Shown here piece by piece: positions 44,847-53,862 of a DNA stretch of 64,000 nt. The DNA is from Microbacterium paraoxydans (GTDB lineage: Bacteria; Actinomycetota; Actinomycetes; Actinomycetales; Microbacteriaceae), in NCBI RefSeq assembly GCF_900105335.1, contig NZ_LT629770.1:868001-932000 (forward strand), given 5' to 3'. A program made the translations under genes and the position numbers. The notes under the pieces were generated by a model. The model worked only from the letters and a program-made list of their open reading frames with translations. It was not told where the DNA came from and did no database searches. How positions within the stretch are numbered: the stretch's first letter is position 1; each line of letters opens with the position of its first letter.

Positions 44847-44876
44847 AAGATATCTTCGAGTTCGAACATCTGTCAA
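44847..44876 (-). promoter_or_regulatory. LysM gene promoter with overlapping LexA-like box
   Basis: -35 TTGACA (44871-44876), 18-bp spacer, -10 TATCTT (44847-44852). TTCGAACATCTGTCAA (44861-44876, + strand) matches the actinobacterial SOS box pattern TCGAAC-N4-GTTCGA in its left half and is degenerate on the right, where it coincides with the -35. A perfect palindrome CGAAGATATCTTCG spans the -10. Confidence 0.65.
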
Positions 44877-45030
44877 GCTGTCTTCGAAACCATGCCCCGC
44901 GAATCGCCCGACACGCTCGAACAGATCTTCCAGATCGGCGCGTTTCTCGGATACGGTTTCGATAAGGACACCCCACCACGGGCCACCGACATGCGAAGCG
45001 GCACGTCGGATCACGCAGTGAAGGAGCACC

Positions 45031-45717
45031 ATGAGCGACACCTCAGCCCTCGAGTCCGAGGCGCCGCGCACCCGTCGTCGCAAGAACCTCAGCCCGAAGC
45101 AGATGGCGATCCTCGAGGTCATCCAGGCCTCGATCGCACAGAACGGCTATCCGCCGAGCATGCGTGAGATCGGCGACGCCGTCGGGCTCAAGTCGCTGTC
45201 CAGCGTCACCCACCAGCTCGGCCAGCTCGAGCTCAGCGGTTACCTGCGGCGCGACCCGGGCAAGACTCGCGCGATGGAGGTCCTCATCGACCTCCCCGGT
45301 ACCGGCGCGGAGAACCCGGCGGACGTGGTGACTCCTGTCGGCGATGCTGCACTCGTGCCGCTGGTCGGGCGGATCGCCGCGGGCGTGCCGATCACGGCGG
45401 ACCAGCAGGTCGAGGAGATCTTCCCGCTCCCCCGGCAGCTCGTCGGCAAGGGCGACCTCTTCATGCTCAAGGTGTCCGGGGAGTCGATGATCGACGCCGC
45501 CATCTGCGACGGCGACTGGGTCGTCGTGCGCTCGCAGAACACGGCGGAGAACGGCGAGATCGTGGCCGCGATGCTCGACGGCGAGGCGACCGTCAAGGTG
45601 CTCCGGCGTCGCGACGGCCACACGTGGCTGCTGCCCCGCAACTCCGCGTTCGAGCCGATCCTGGGCGACGAGGCGGTCGTGCTCGGCAAGGTCGTCGCGG
45701 TCATGCGCGCCGTCTGA
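45031..45717 (+). CDS. lexA: LexA SOS repressor
   Basis: A 228-residue repressor and self-cleaving protease. The winged HTH (about 20-85) reads [40 protein letters not shown]. The Ala-Gly cleavage site is in GRIAAGVPI, the catalytic Ser in VSGESMIDA and the Lys in [10 protein letters not shown]. The ATG follows GAAGGAGCACC. It is divergent from the LysM division inhibitor; the 283-bp gap carries LexA-like boxes that probably also autoregulate lexA. Confidence 0.97.
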   Translation: MSDTSALESEAPRTRRRKNLSPKQMAILEVIQASIAQNGYPPSMREIGDAVGLKSLSSVTHQLGQLELSGYLRRDPGKTRAMEVLIDLPGTGAENPADVVTPVGDAALVPLVGRIAAGVPITADQQVEEIFPLPRQLVGKGDLFMLKVSGESMIDAAICDGDWVVVRSQNTAENGEIVAAMLDGEATVKVLRRRDGHTWLLPRNSAFEPILGDEAVVLGKVVAVMRAV

Positions 45718-45743
45718 GGCACCGCATCGTCGGTGAGACGAGA

Positions 45744-45780
45744 ACGAAGGCCCTCCCGGTCGCACCGGGAGGGCCTTCGT
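45744..45780. terminator. Bidirectional terminator between lexA and metE
   Basis: A perfect 17-bp stem (left arm 45744-45760, right arm 45764-45780) with a 3-nt loop CGC; its lower part reads CGAAGGCC/GGCCTTCG. It serves both convergent genes. Confidence 0.92.
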
Positions 45781-45799
45781 GTGTCCGGGGACGACCGCG

Positions 45800-48109
45800 T
45801 CAGGCGGTGACCACCACGTCTTCGCGCACGCGCCGCGTGGCCTCGACGATGTTCCGCAGCGACGCCGTGGTCTCGGCGTAGCCGCGGGTCTTCAGACCGC
45901 AGTCCGGGTTCACCCAGAGCTGACGGAGGGGGATCTCCTCCACCGCACGCCGCAGCAGGGACTCGACCTCCTCCACGGTGGGCACGCGCGGCGAGTGGAT
46001 GTCGTACACGCCGGGGCCGATGCCGTGGTCGAAGCCCACCTCGGCGATGTCCGCGACGACCTCCATGCGGCTCCGGGCCGCCTCGATGGACGTGACGTCC
46101 GCGTCGAGCGCACGGATCGCGTCGATCACCACGCCGAACTCCGAGTAACAGAGGTGGGTGTGCACCTGGGTCGCCGCCGCAGCCCCACCCGTGGCCAGAC
46201 GGAACGAGGCGACAGACCAGTCGAGGTACGCCGGCTGGTCGGCCTGCTTCAACGGGAGCAGCTCCCGGAGCGCCGGCTCGTCGACCTGGATCACCTGGAT
46301 GCCCGCGGCCTCCAGATCGGCGATCTCATCGCGCAGCGCCAGCGCCACCTGGTTCGCCGTCTCCCCCAGCGGCTGGTCGTCGCGGACGAAGGACCACGCG
46401 AGGATCGTGACGGGGCCCGTGAGCATCCCCTTCATGTGCTTCGCCGTGAGCGACTGGGCGTACGCCGACCAGCCGACCGTGATGGGCGCGGGACGCGAGA
46501 CGTCTCCCCAGAGGATCGACGGGCGCGTCGCTCGCGAACCGTACGACTGCACCCAGCCGTGCTGCGTGACCGCGAAGCCGTCGAGGTTCTCCGCGAAGTA
46601 CTGCACCATGTCGTTGCGCTCCGGCTCGCCGTGCACGAGGACGTCGAGACCGAGGTCCTCCTGCAGGGAGACGACCGCGGCGACCTCACGGCGCAGGAAC
46701 TCCTCGTAGTCGTCCTCGGGGATCTCGCCGCGGAGGAACTGCGCGCGGGCGCGGCGGATGTCGCCGGTCTGCGGGAAGGAGCCGATCGTCGTCAGGGGCA
46801 GCGCCGGCAGGCCGAGGGCGTTCTGCGCCTCCTCCCGCTCCTGGTACGGGGCCCGGGCGAAGTCGGCGTCGCTCAGCGCGCGAGAACGCACCGCACCGTC
46901 GCGCACACCGGGAGCGGTCAGGCGGTCCTGCAGCGCAGCGGTCGCCGCGTCCAGCTTGGCCGCGATCGCCGTGCGCCCTTCGGACAGGCCGCGGGCGAGG
47001 GTCACGACCTGCTGCACCTTCTGATCCGCGAAGGCGAGCCAGGACACCAGGCGCGCGTCCAGCGCCGTCTCGTCCTCCACGTCGTGCGGCACGTGCAGCA
47101 GCGAGGTCGAAGTCGAGGCCGACACCGGGACCCCGAGCGCGCGGAGCGCCTCCAGAGAGTCGAACGCTGCGGAGAGGTCGCCACGCCAGATGTTGTGACC
47201 GTCGATCACGCCGCCGACGAGGGTCTTGCCCTCGAGGCCCGGCACCGCGTCGGGCACGGTGCCGCGCACGAGATCCACGGCGATGGCCTCGACGGGGGCG
47301 GCGGCCACGGTCGCGAACGTCGCGCCGAGGCTCGCGTACGGGGCCGCGACGAGGATCGAGGGACGCTCTTCGGCGTTCCCGAGCACCGCGAGCGCGCGCT
47401 CCGCGGCGGAGGCGAGCTGCGCGGTGGTGGCCGGCAGGGACTCGCTCACGAGGGCGGGCTCGTCGAGCTGCACCCACTCGGCGCCCGCGGCGCGCAGACG
47501 GGCGAGCAGGTCGACATAGACCGGCAGGACGTCATCCAGCCGCGAGAGCGGCTCGAAGCCCTCCGGTGCGTCGTCCGACGCCTTCGCGAGCGCCAGCAGC
47601 GTGACCGGCCCGACGACCACGGGTCGGGTGACGAAGCCGGCGGCGACCGCCTCGGCGACCTCGCGCACCAGGCGGTCGCTGGCGAGGGAGAACACCGTCT
47701 CCGGACCGATCTCCGGAACGAGGTAGTGGTAGTTCGAGTCGAACCACTTCGTCATCTCCAGCGGCGCCCGCTCGCCCTCACCGCGGGCGACGGTGAACAG
47801 GGCGGAGAGGCCGATCGACCCGTCGGCCTCGCGGAGATCGTCGAAGCGGGCGGGGATCGCGCCGACCGTGACGGCGGCGTCGAGGACCTGGTCGTAGAAG
47901 GAGAAGGACTCGGGGATGGACGAGTCCGCGCGGCCGAGGCCGAGCCCCGCCAGGCGCTCGCGGGTCGTCGCGCGCAACTCCGCGGCCGTCCGCTCCAGCT
48001 CCTGCTCGTCGATGCGCCCGGCCCAGAACGCCTCGACGGCCTTCTTGAGCTCGCGGCGACGGCCGATGCGGGGGTAGCCGAGGATGGTGCCCTCGGGGAA
48101 TGCGGTCAT
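45800..48109 (-). CDS. metE: Cobalamin-independent methionine synthase
   Basis: Transfers methyl from methyl-THF-polyglutamate to homocysteine. The 769-residue double barrel starts FPEGTILGYPRIGRRRELKK. The zinc ligands are in VHTHLCYSEFG (His, Cys), the Glu of SIEAARS and the Cys of VNPDCGLKTRGY. TTIGSFPQTGDIRRAR marks the second barrel. The ATG has an AAAGGAAA Shine-Dalgarno and lies 21 nt after metF, which supplies its substrate. Confidence 0.97.
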   Translation of the reverse strand: MTAFPEGTILGYPRIGRRRELKKAVEAFWAGRIDEQELERTAAELRATTRERLAGLGLGRADSSIPESFSFYDQVLDAAVTVGAIPARFDDLREADGSIGLSALFTVARGEGERAPLEMTKWFDSNYHYLVPEIGPETVFSLASDRLVREVAEAVAAGFVTRPVVVGPVTLLALAKASDDAPEGFEPLSRLDDVLPVYVDLLARLRAAGAEWVQLDEPALVSESLPATTAQLASAAERALAVLGNAEERPSILVAAPYASLGATFATVAAAPVEAIAVDLVRGTVPDAVPGLEGKTLVGGVIDGHNIWRGDLSAAFDSLEALRALGVPVSASTSTSLLHVPHDVEDETALDARLVSWLAFADQKVQQVVTLARGLSEGRTAIAAKLDAATAALQDRLTAPGVRDGAVRSRALSDADFARAPYQEREEAQNALGLPALPLTTIGSFPQTGDIRRARAQFLRGEIPEDDYEEFLRREVAAVVSLQEDLGLDVLVHGEPERNDMVQYFAENLDGFAVTQHGWVQSYGSRATRPSILWGDVSRPAPITVGWSAYAQSLTAKHMKGMLTGPVTILAWSFVRDDQPLGETANQVALALRDEIADLEAAGIQVIQVDEPALRELLPLKQADQPAYLDWSVASFRLATGGAAAATQVHTHLCYSEFGVVIDAIRALDADVTSIEAARSRMEVVADIAEVGFDHGIGPGVYDIHSPRVPTVEEVESLLRRAVEEIPLRQLWVNPDCGLKTRGYAETTASLRNIVEATRRVREDVVVTA

Positions 48110-48130
48110 GGTGTTTCCTTTCGGCGGGGA

Positions 48131-49078
48131 CTAATGCCGGAGCGCCGGGACGATGCCGGCTTCGGCGAGGACGGTCAGGACGGTCTCGTGCTGGTTGAAC
48201 GCGTACAGATGCACGCCGGGGGCCCCGCCCGCGACGACGTCGGCGGCGAGGCGCGCGGCCCAGGAGATCCCGATCTCCCGGCGCCCTTCGGCGGTCGGCT
48301 CGACATCGAGGGCGATCGAGAGCTCGCTGGGCAGGTGCTCCCCGGTCAGCTCCAGCACCCGGGCCAGCCGGGTCGGCGACGTGATCGGCATGATGCCGGG
48401 GAGGATCGGGATGGTGACGCCTCCGGCGCGGGCGCGCTCCACGAAGGCGAGGTAGTCATCGGGGTGGAAGAAGAGCTGCGTGATGGCGAAGGTCGCGCCC
48501 GCGGCCTGCTTGGCGAGCAGCGCCTCGACATCCTGCGTGCGGTGCGTGGCCCGGGGGTGCCCCTTCGGGAAGGCGGCGACCGCGATGTCGACCTTCTGCC
48601 GGGGGGCCACGAGCGCGGCTCCGGGGAGACCGGGGACCGGAGACTCCTGATACGGCGCGCGTTCGGCCTGGACGCGATCGATGAGCTGCACGAGCTGGGC
48701 GGCGCTCTCCAGGTCGCCCAGGAAGGGCTCGCTCTGTCCCGCGGGCGGGTCTCCGCGCAGGGCGAGGAAGCGGAGGATCCCGGCGTCGAGGAACTCCCGG
48801 ATGAGCGCGGTGGCTCCGGCGTAGGTGTTGCCGACGCACGTGAAATGAGCGAGGGGTTCGACGTCGGTGTGCTCGCGGATGAAGCGCAGCACATCGAGCG
48901 AGCGGCCACCGGTCGAGCCGCCGGCGCCGTAGGTCACCGACAGGAACTCCGGGCCGGCCGCGGCGAGGCGACGGACCGTCTCGTGCAGGGCCTCCTGGCT
49001 CGACTCCGAGCGCGGCGGGTAGAGCTCGAACGAGAACGGCACGCGGGAGGCTCGAGCGGTGTCGAACGTGGAAGACAT
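48131..49078 (-). CDS. metF: Methylenetetrahydrofolate reductase
   Basis: Makes 5-methyl-THF for MetE, using FAD. The 315-residue TIM barrel has FSFELYPPRSESSQEAL (catalytic Glu), SVTYGAGGST, HFTCVGNTYA, FLALRGDPPAG and ITQLFFHPDDYLAFVERA. The ATG at 49078 follows GGAGAGAAG; longer in-frame starts would absorb a structured leader. It is the first gene of metFE. Confidence 0.95.
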   Translation of the reverse strand: MSSTFDTARASRVPFSFELYPPRSESSQEALHETVRRLAAAGPEFLSVTYGAGGSTGGRSLDVLRFIREHTDVEPLAHFTCVGNTYAGATALIREFLDAGILRFLALRGDPPAGQSEPFLGDLESAAQLVQLIDRVQAERAPYQESPVPGLPGAALVAPRQKVDIAVAAFPKGHPRATHRTQDVEALLAKQAAGATFAITQLFFHPDDYLAFVERARAGGVTIPILPGIMPITSPTRLARVLELTGEHLPSELSIALDVEPTAEGRREIGISWAARLAADVVAGGAPGVHLYAFNQHETVLTVLAEAGIVPALRH

Positions 49079-49250
49079 CTTCTCTCCAGGGGACAGGGGC
49101 CGGGGTCCGCGCACGACGAAGAGCACGTCGTTCGCGGGCGGGTGCCGGGCTCGGCTGTCGCTCCACGCCCGGGATGGACCGGGCGTTTCCAGAAACCTAG
49201 AACACGGCCTCGGCCCGCCGCACGAGTGTGACGTCGTGTGTCACCGCCCA
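49079..49250 (-). promoter_or_regulatory. Structured leader upstream of metF
   Basis: Hairpin A (49165-49186, ACGCCCGG/CCGGGCGT, 6-nt loop) and hairpin B (49145-49172, CCGGGC/GCCCGG enclosing 16 nt) share 49167-49172 and exclude each other. A third stem ACGACG/CGTCGT lies near 49112-49130. The GGAGCG and AACGACGTGCTC segments faintly recall SAH riboswitch elements, but the match is poor. No recognised SAM or cobalamin riboswitch is present. Confidence 0.45.
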
Positions 49251-49262
49251 TAGGCTCGAGGC

Positions 49263-51125
49263 ATGTCCTCACCGTTCGGTTCCTGGTCCTCCCCCTTCAC
49301 CGCCGCAGCCGTCGCAGGAGCGGCGCCGCGCATCGACGGGGCCCGCTTCGTCGGCGACGAGGTGTGGTGGGCCGAGTCCGTGCCCGCCGAAGGCGGAAGG
49401 GTGACGATACGCAGCTCGACGGGCACGGAGATCCTCCCGGCCCCTTGGAACGCCCGCTCCCGCGTGCACGAGTACGGGGGCGGCGCCTGGACCGTCGATG
49501 GCGACACCCTGTACTTCGTCTCCGGCGCCGACCAGCGCGTGCACCGGATGGATCGAGACGCCGAGCCGAGTCCCCTCACCGCCGCCGGCCCTTCGTACGG
49601 CGGACTGCGCGTGCAGAGCGGCCGGCTGTTGGCGGTCAGGGAAGACCTCTCGACCGACCCGCACCGCCGCGCGATCGTGGAGATCCCCGTGGACGGCTCA
49701 GCCGCCGAGGACGCCTCCGCGATCCGGGTGGTCGTCGAGGGTCCCGGCTTCTTCGCCCACCCCGCGCTCTCGCCCGACGGCAGCCGCGTCGCCTGGGTCG
49801 AGTGGCAGGCGGACAGCATGCCCTGGGAGAGCGCCACGCTCGCGATCGGATCGGCGGCCGGCGGGACGATCACCCGGGTCCCCACCTCCGCCGCCCTGCA
49901 GCCGGAATGGACCGGCGACGACGCCCTCGTGTTCGCCGACGACGCCTCGGGGCGCTGGCAGCTCCAGCATCTCGCGCTCGACGGCCTGCAGCCCGGCGCC
50001 TCCCAACCGCTGACCTCGTCCGACGCGGACACCGGCTACGGCCTGTGGGTGCTCGGCAACCGCTGGTTCCAGCCGCTGGCGGACGGCCGCGTCGTGGCCG
50101 TGCGCACCGACGGCCGCGACGAGGTGCAGCTCGTGTCCCCAGACGGCGAGACGCGCGCGATCACGGTCCCGGGCGACGGGCATCTCAGCGTGGATGACGT
50201 CTCCGGCTCGCGCGTCCTGCTCAGCGGCGACGGCTCGCGCGTGACCTCCGGCATCTGGTGCGTCGACGTGGACAGCGGGGCCGTCGAGACCGTCACCGGC
50301 GGCGCTCCGGTCGATGAGGAGTGGATGCCGGCGGCCCAGCAGCTCGTCGTGGAAGGTGCGCACGGCCCCGTGCACGCTTTCGCCTATCCGCCCGCCGCGC
50401 CCGGAGAGCCCCGCGGCACCGACGGCGAGCTCCCGCCCTACATCGTGCTCGTGCACGGCGGGCCGACCGCCCACGTCACGGGAGCGGCCTCTGCCTCGGT
50501 CGCGTTCTCCACGAGCCGGGGAATCGGGGTGCTCGACGTGAACTACGGCGGGTCCACCGGTTACGGCCGGGCGTACCGCGACCGCCTGCAGGGGCAGTGG
50601 GGCGTCGTCGACGTGGACGACGTGATCGCTGCCGCCCGCGGGCTCGCCGACGCCGGGCTCGCCGACCCCGCGCGCATCGCCATCCGCGGCGGCTCGGCCG
50701 GCGGCTGGACGGTGCTCTCGGCGCTCGTGCGCGGCGGGACGTTCGCCGCCGGCATCAGCCGCTACGGCGTCGCGGATCTGCGGATGCTCGCCGCCGAGAC
50801 CCATGACTTCGAAGCCTCGTACCTCGACGGCCTCGTCGGTCCGCTCCCCGCTGCCGAGCACGTGTACATCGAGCGCTCACCGCTGACGCACGCCGACCGC
50901 ATCGACGTGCCGGTGCTGCTGCTGCAGGGCGGGGAGGACCGCGTCGTGCCGCCGTCCCAGTCCGAGGCCATCCGCGACGCCCTGGCGGCGAACGGCATCG
51001 ACCACGAGTACGTGCTGTACCCGGGCGAGGGGCATGGATTCCGCAGTGCGGAGACGATCGTCGACGCGCTGGAACGCGAGCTCGCGTTCCTCGGCCGGGT
51101 GTTCGGCTTCACGCCGAGCCTCTGA
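49263..51125 (+). CDS. S9 family (prolyl oligopeptidase-like) peptidase
   Basis: A 620-residue cytoplasmic peptidase. A seven-bladed beta-propeller fills about residues 10-370. The alpha/beta hydrolase has the nucleophile in IRGGSAGGW (about 480), Asp in LLQGGEDRVVPP and His in YPGEGHGF. It acts on short peptides in relatives, closest to acylaminoacyl-peptidase types; the real substrate is unknown. TAGGCT (49251-49256) lies 6 nt before the ATG with GTGACG 17 bp further up, so a leaderless promoter is clear. Converges on smpB. Confidence 0.93.
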   Translation: MSSPFGSWSSPFTAAAVAGAAPRIDGARFVGDEVWWAESVPAEGGRVTIRSSTGTEILPAPWNARSRVHEYGGGAWTVDGDTLYFVSGADQRVHRMDRDAEPSPLTAAGPSYGGLRVQSGRLLAVREDLSTDPHRRAIVEIPVDGSAAEDASAIRVVVEGPGFFAHPALSPDGSRVAWVEWQADSMPWESATLAIGSAAGGTITRVPTSAALQPEWTGDDALVFADDASGRWQLQHLALDGLQPGASQPLTSSDADTGYGLWVLGNRWFQPLADGRVVAVRTDGRDEVQLVSPDGETRAITVPGDGHLSVDDVSGSRVLLSGDGSRVTSGIWCVDVDSGAVETVTGGAPVDEEWMPAAQQLVVEGAHGPVHAFAYPPAAPGEPRGTDGELPPYIVLVHGGPTAHVTGAASASVAFSTSRGIGVLDVNYGGSTGYGRAYRDRLQGQWGVVDVDDVIAAARGLADAGLADPARIAIRGGSAGGWTVLSALVRGGTFAAGISRYGVADLRMLAAETHDFEASYLDGLVGPLPAAEHVYIERSPLTHADRIDVPVLLLQGGEDRVVPPSQSEAIRDALAANGIDHEYVLYPGEGHGFRSAETIVDALERELAFLGRVFGFTPSL

Positions 51126-51135
51126 CCTCGGCGGG

Positions 51136-51612
51136 CTACTCCCCCACCCGGTTGCGCAGCCGCATCGCGCGCTCGGCCTCGCGGGTGTCCTGGCGTTCGC
51201 GGAGGGTCTGGCGCTTGTCGTACTCGCGCTTGCCCTTCGCGAGTGCGATCTCGACCTTGGCGCGGCCGTCCGAGAAGTACAGCTTGAGCGGGATCAGCGT
51301 GTATCCGCCTGCGGAGACGGCGTGGGCGAGCTTCGCGATCTCCTCCCGGTGCAGGAGGAGCTTGCGGATGCGCTTGGCCGAGTGGTTCGTCCAGTGCCCC
51401 TGCGAGTACTCCGGGATGTGCACGGCGTCGAGGAAGACCTCGTTGCCCTTCACGAACGCGTACCCGTCGCTGAGGTTCGCGCGTCCCTGACGGAGCGACT
51501 TCACCTCAGTGCCCGTGAGCACCATGCCCGCCTCGTACGACTTCTCGATGTTGTAGTCGTGACGCGCGCGACGATTGGTCGCGATGACCTTCTCCCCGCG
51601 TTCCCTGGGCAT
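51136..51612 (-). CDS. smpB: SsrA-binding protein SmpB
   Basis: Delivers tmRNA to stalled ribosomes. The 158-residue product has [53 protein letters not shown] and the basic C-terminal tail [17 protein letters not shown] needed in the decoding site. AGGAG precedes the ATG. It follows ftsEX as in many actinobacteria; ssrA itself is not in the window. Confidence 0.97.
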   Translation of the reverse strand: MPRERGEKVIATNRRARHDYNIEKSYEAGMVLTGTEVKSLRQGRANLSDGYAFVKGNEVFLDAVHIPEYSQGHWTNHSAKRIRKLLLHREEIAKLAHAVSAGGYTLIPLKLYFSDGRAKVEIALAKGKREYDKRQTLRERQDTREAERAMRLRNRVGE

Positions 51613-51680
51613 GATGATCTCCTGTGCTGTAGTGCCGTGGACGGCTCGGCAGCGGATCGGCCGAGCAGCCTTTCAGGGTA

Positions 51681-52595
51681 TCAGGTGCGCAACCACCGTC
51701 GGATCGCGAAGCCGGCCGACAGCGCCGCGAGCACGACACCGATCCCGACGAGGACCGGGACCACGAGGATCGCGTCCTGCATGGTCACCCACGTCGTGAT
51801 GAACGGTACGCGCCCGCGCAGGTAGCCGTTCACACCGAAGTGCATGCCGGCGACGACCGCCGCGCTCGCGAGGGCCGAGCCCAGGAGCGCGGCGAACACG
51901 CCCTCCAGGACGAACGGCGTCTGGATGAAGCGGTTCGAGGCGCCGACGAGGCGCATGATGCCGATCTCCTTGCGTCGCGCATAGGCGGACAGGCGGATGG
52001 TCGTGGCGATCAGCAGCGTCGCGGCGATGAGCATGAGGACCGCGATGCCGACGGCGATGTACGTCGCCACCGTCAGCGCGGAGAAGAGCGGTTCGAGGTA
52101 TTGGAGCTGGTCCTGCACCTGTTCCACTCCGGCCTGCCCGCTGAACGCCTCGGCGAGCACCTGCGACTGGCCCGGATCCTTCATCGTGACGAAGAAGACC
52201 TCGAACGCCTGGTCGGGCGAGAGCACGCTGGCCTGCTCCTCCCCCACCTGCTCGACGAGCTTGGCGTACGTCTCCTCCTTTGTGTCGAAGGTCATGGAGC
52301 TGATGAGCGGCGACAGCGCGTCGCCCTCGAGCTGGGCGCGCACGGCGGCGACCTGCTCCTCGCTCGCCGCGCCGTCCACGCAGGTGTCCGACTCCGACAC
52401 CGCGGAGCACATGTAGACCGCCACCTGGGCGCGCTCGGCCCAATAGCCGCGCATGACACCGATCTGGGACTGCATGAGGATCGCGGCGCCGACGAACGTC
52501 AGCGACACGAAGGTGACGAGCACGACGGAGATCACCATCGAGATGTTGCGCCGCAGGCCGACGAGGGCCTCGGTCAGGATCAGGCCGATTCTCAT
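51681..52595 (-). CDS. ftsX: Cell division protein FtsX
   Basis: Membrane partner of FtsE; the pair activates peptidoglycan hydrolases at the septum. The 304-residue protein has a TM helix at about 20-45, an extracytoplasmic domain with two Cys (VYMCSAVSESDTCVDG), and three further TM helices including TYIAVGIAVLMLIAATLLIA with the FtsX signature ARRKEIGIMRLVGASNRFIQ. The ATG overlaps the ftsE stop as ATGA. Confidence 0.96.
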   Translation of the reverse strand: MRIGLILTEALVGLRRNISMVISVVLVTFVSLTFVGAAILMQSQIGVMRGYWAERAQVAVYMCSAVSESDTCVDGAASEEQVAAVRAQLEGDALSPLISSMTFDTKEETYAKLVEQVGEEQASVLSPDQAFEVFFVTMKDPGQSQVLAEAFSGQAGVEQVQDQLQYLEPLFSALTVATYIAVGIAVLMLIAATLLIATTIRLSAYARRKEIGIMRLVGASNRFIQTPFVLEGVFAALLGSALASAAVVAGMHFGVNGYLRGRVPFITTWVTMQDAILVVPVLVGIGVVLAALSAGFAIRRWLRT

Positions 52596-53686
52596 GAGGT
52601 CGGGCCCACTTCCTCATCGTCCTGGTCGGACAGCCCGAGGCGGTCCGCGACGCCGAGCTCGGCGACGTCCACCTCCGGGATCACGATCGGGTGCGTGCGC
52701 GGACCCGCGGGCGCAGGGCGCTCGGCGGCGGGCTGCGGCGGCACGACATCCGGCGGTTCGACCACGCCCGGCTCCCGTGCGGGCTCCGGCGGCTCGACCA
52801 CCTGCGGGGCCGGGTCGGCGGCGGGCTTGGTGACCGCGGGAGACGCGGCCGCGGCCCGGCGCTGGGCGTCCAGCTCCTCGGCCAGTGCGGCACGGACCAC
52901 GGAGAGATCGGCGGTCTGGCGCTGCACCTCCTGGACGGCGGTGAGAGCGGCGGCGGCCGCGGCACCGCGGACCTCCTCCGGCACCAGACGCGGGATGTTC
53001 GAGGTGTCGCCGTATCCGCCGTGCACCTCGTCGCGGACCATCTCGCCGTCGCGGAGCTCGATCACGCGGCGGCGCATCTGGTCGACGAAGCCGGCCTCGT
53101 GCGTGGCCATGAGCACCGTCGTGCCGCCCGCGTTGATCCGGGCGAGCAACTGCATGATGTCGACGGAGGTCGCGGGGTCGAGGTTTCCGGTGGGCTCGTC
53201 GGCGAGCAGCACCTGCGGACGGTTGACGAGCGCCCTGGCGATCGCGACGCGCTGCTGCTCCCCGCCGGAGAGCTCGTGCGGCATGCGCTTCTCCTTGCCG
53301 TCGAGCCCGACGAGCGCGAGCGCCTCGGGAACGGCCTGCTGGATGAAGCCGCGGGACGATCCGGTGACCTGCAGCGTGAAGGCGACGTTCTGGTAGACCG
53401 TCTTGGACGGCAGCAGCCGGAAGTCCTGGAACACCGAGCCGATGTGGCGGCGGAAGTACGGCACCTTCCGGTTCGCCAGAGCCCGCAGATCGCGGCCGAG
53501 GACGGCGACGCGACCGGTCGTGGGCACATCCTCGCGCAGGATGAGGCGCAGACAGGAGGATTTGCCGGAGCCGGAGGCACCGACCAGGAAGACGAACTCC
53601 CCGCGCTGCACCTCGAAGTCGACACCGGACAGGGCGGGCTTCGACGTCCCGCGGTAGCGTTTCGTGACGTTCTCGAACCGAATCAT
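52592..53686 (-). CDS. ftsE: Cell division ATP-binding protein FtsE with long C-terminal extension
   Basis: ABC ATPase of the FtsEX complex. Walker A GASGSGKSS, Q-loop SVFQDFRLLP, signature [15 protein letters not shown] and Walker B VLLADEPTGNLDP are intact within about 225 residues. The protein then runs on to 364 residues: an Ala-rich helix (AAAAAALTAVQEVQRQTADL) and a Pro/Glu-rich linker ending VGPTS. Typical FtsE is about 230 residues. TAGGCT (53696-53701) lies 9 nt before the ATG. Confidence 0.95.
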   Translation of the reverse strand: MIRFENVTKRYRGTSKPALSGVDFEVQRGEFVFLVGASGSGKSSCLRLILREDVPTTGRVAVLGRDLRALANRKVPYFRRHIGSVFQDFRLLPSKTVYQNVAFTLQVTGSSRGFIQQAVPEALALVGLDGKEKRMPHELSGGEQQRVAIARALVNRPQVLLADEPTGNLDPATSVDIMQLLARINAGGTTVLMATHEAGFVDQMRRRVIELRDGEMVRDEVHGGYGDTSNIPRLVPEEVRGAAAAAALTAVQEVQRQTADLSVVRAALAEELDAQRRAAAASPAVTKPAADPAPQVVEPPEPAREPGVVEPPDVVPPQPAAERPAPAGPRTHPIVIPEVDVAELGVADRLGLSDQDDEEVGPTS

Positions 53687-53862
53687 GGCGATTCGAGCCT
53701 AAGCGCGCCACGGGCCCGGCCCCGGCACGACACCCCGCCGCGCAGGACGCCGCTCCGCTTCTCGGCTGTGCTCGCAGGCCCACCGAGGTCGTCGCCCGCT
53801 GCTATACATGGAGTGTCGATTCGCGTCCACCGCGCGCGAGCGCACACACGGAGGGGACCCCC

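Noticed and set aside
45779..49231. 1150-codon open frame on the + strand
   Set aside because: Lies opposite metE and metF, both unmistakable. It is a mirror of their codon usage, with no start signal or motif.
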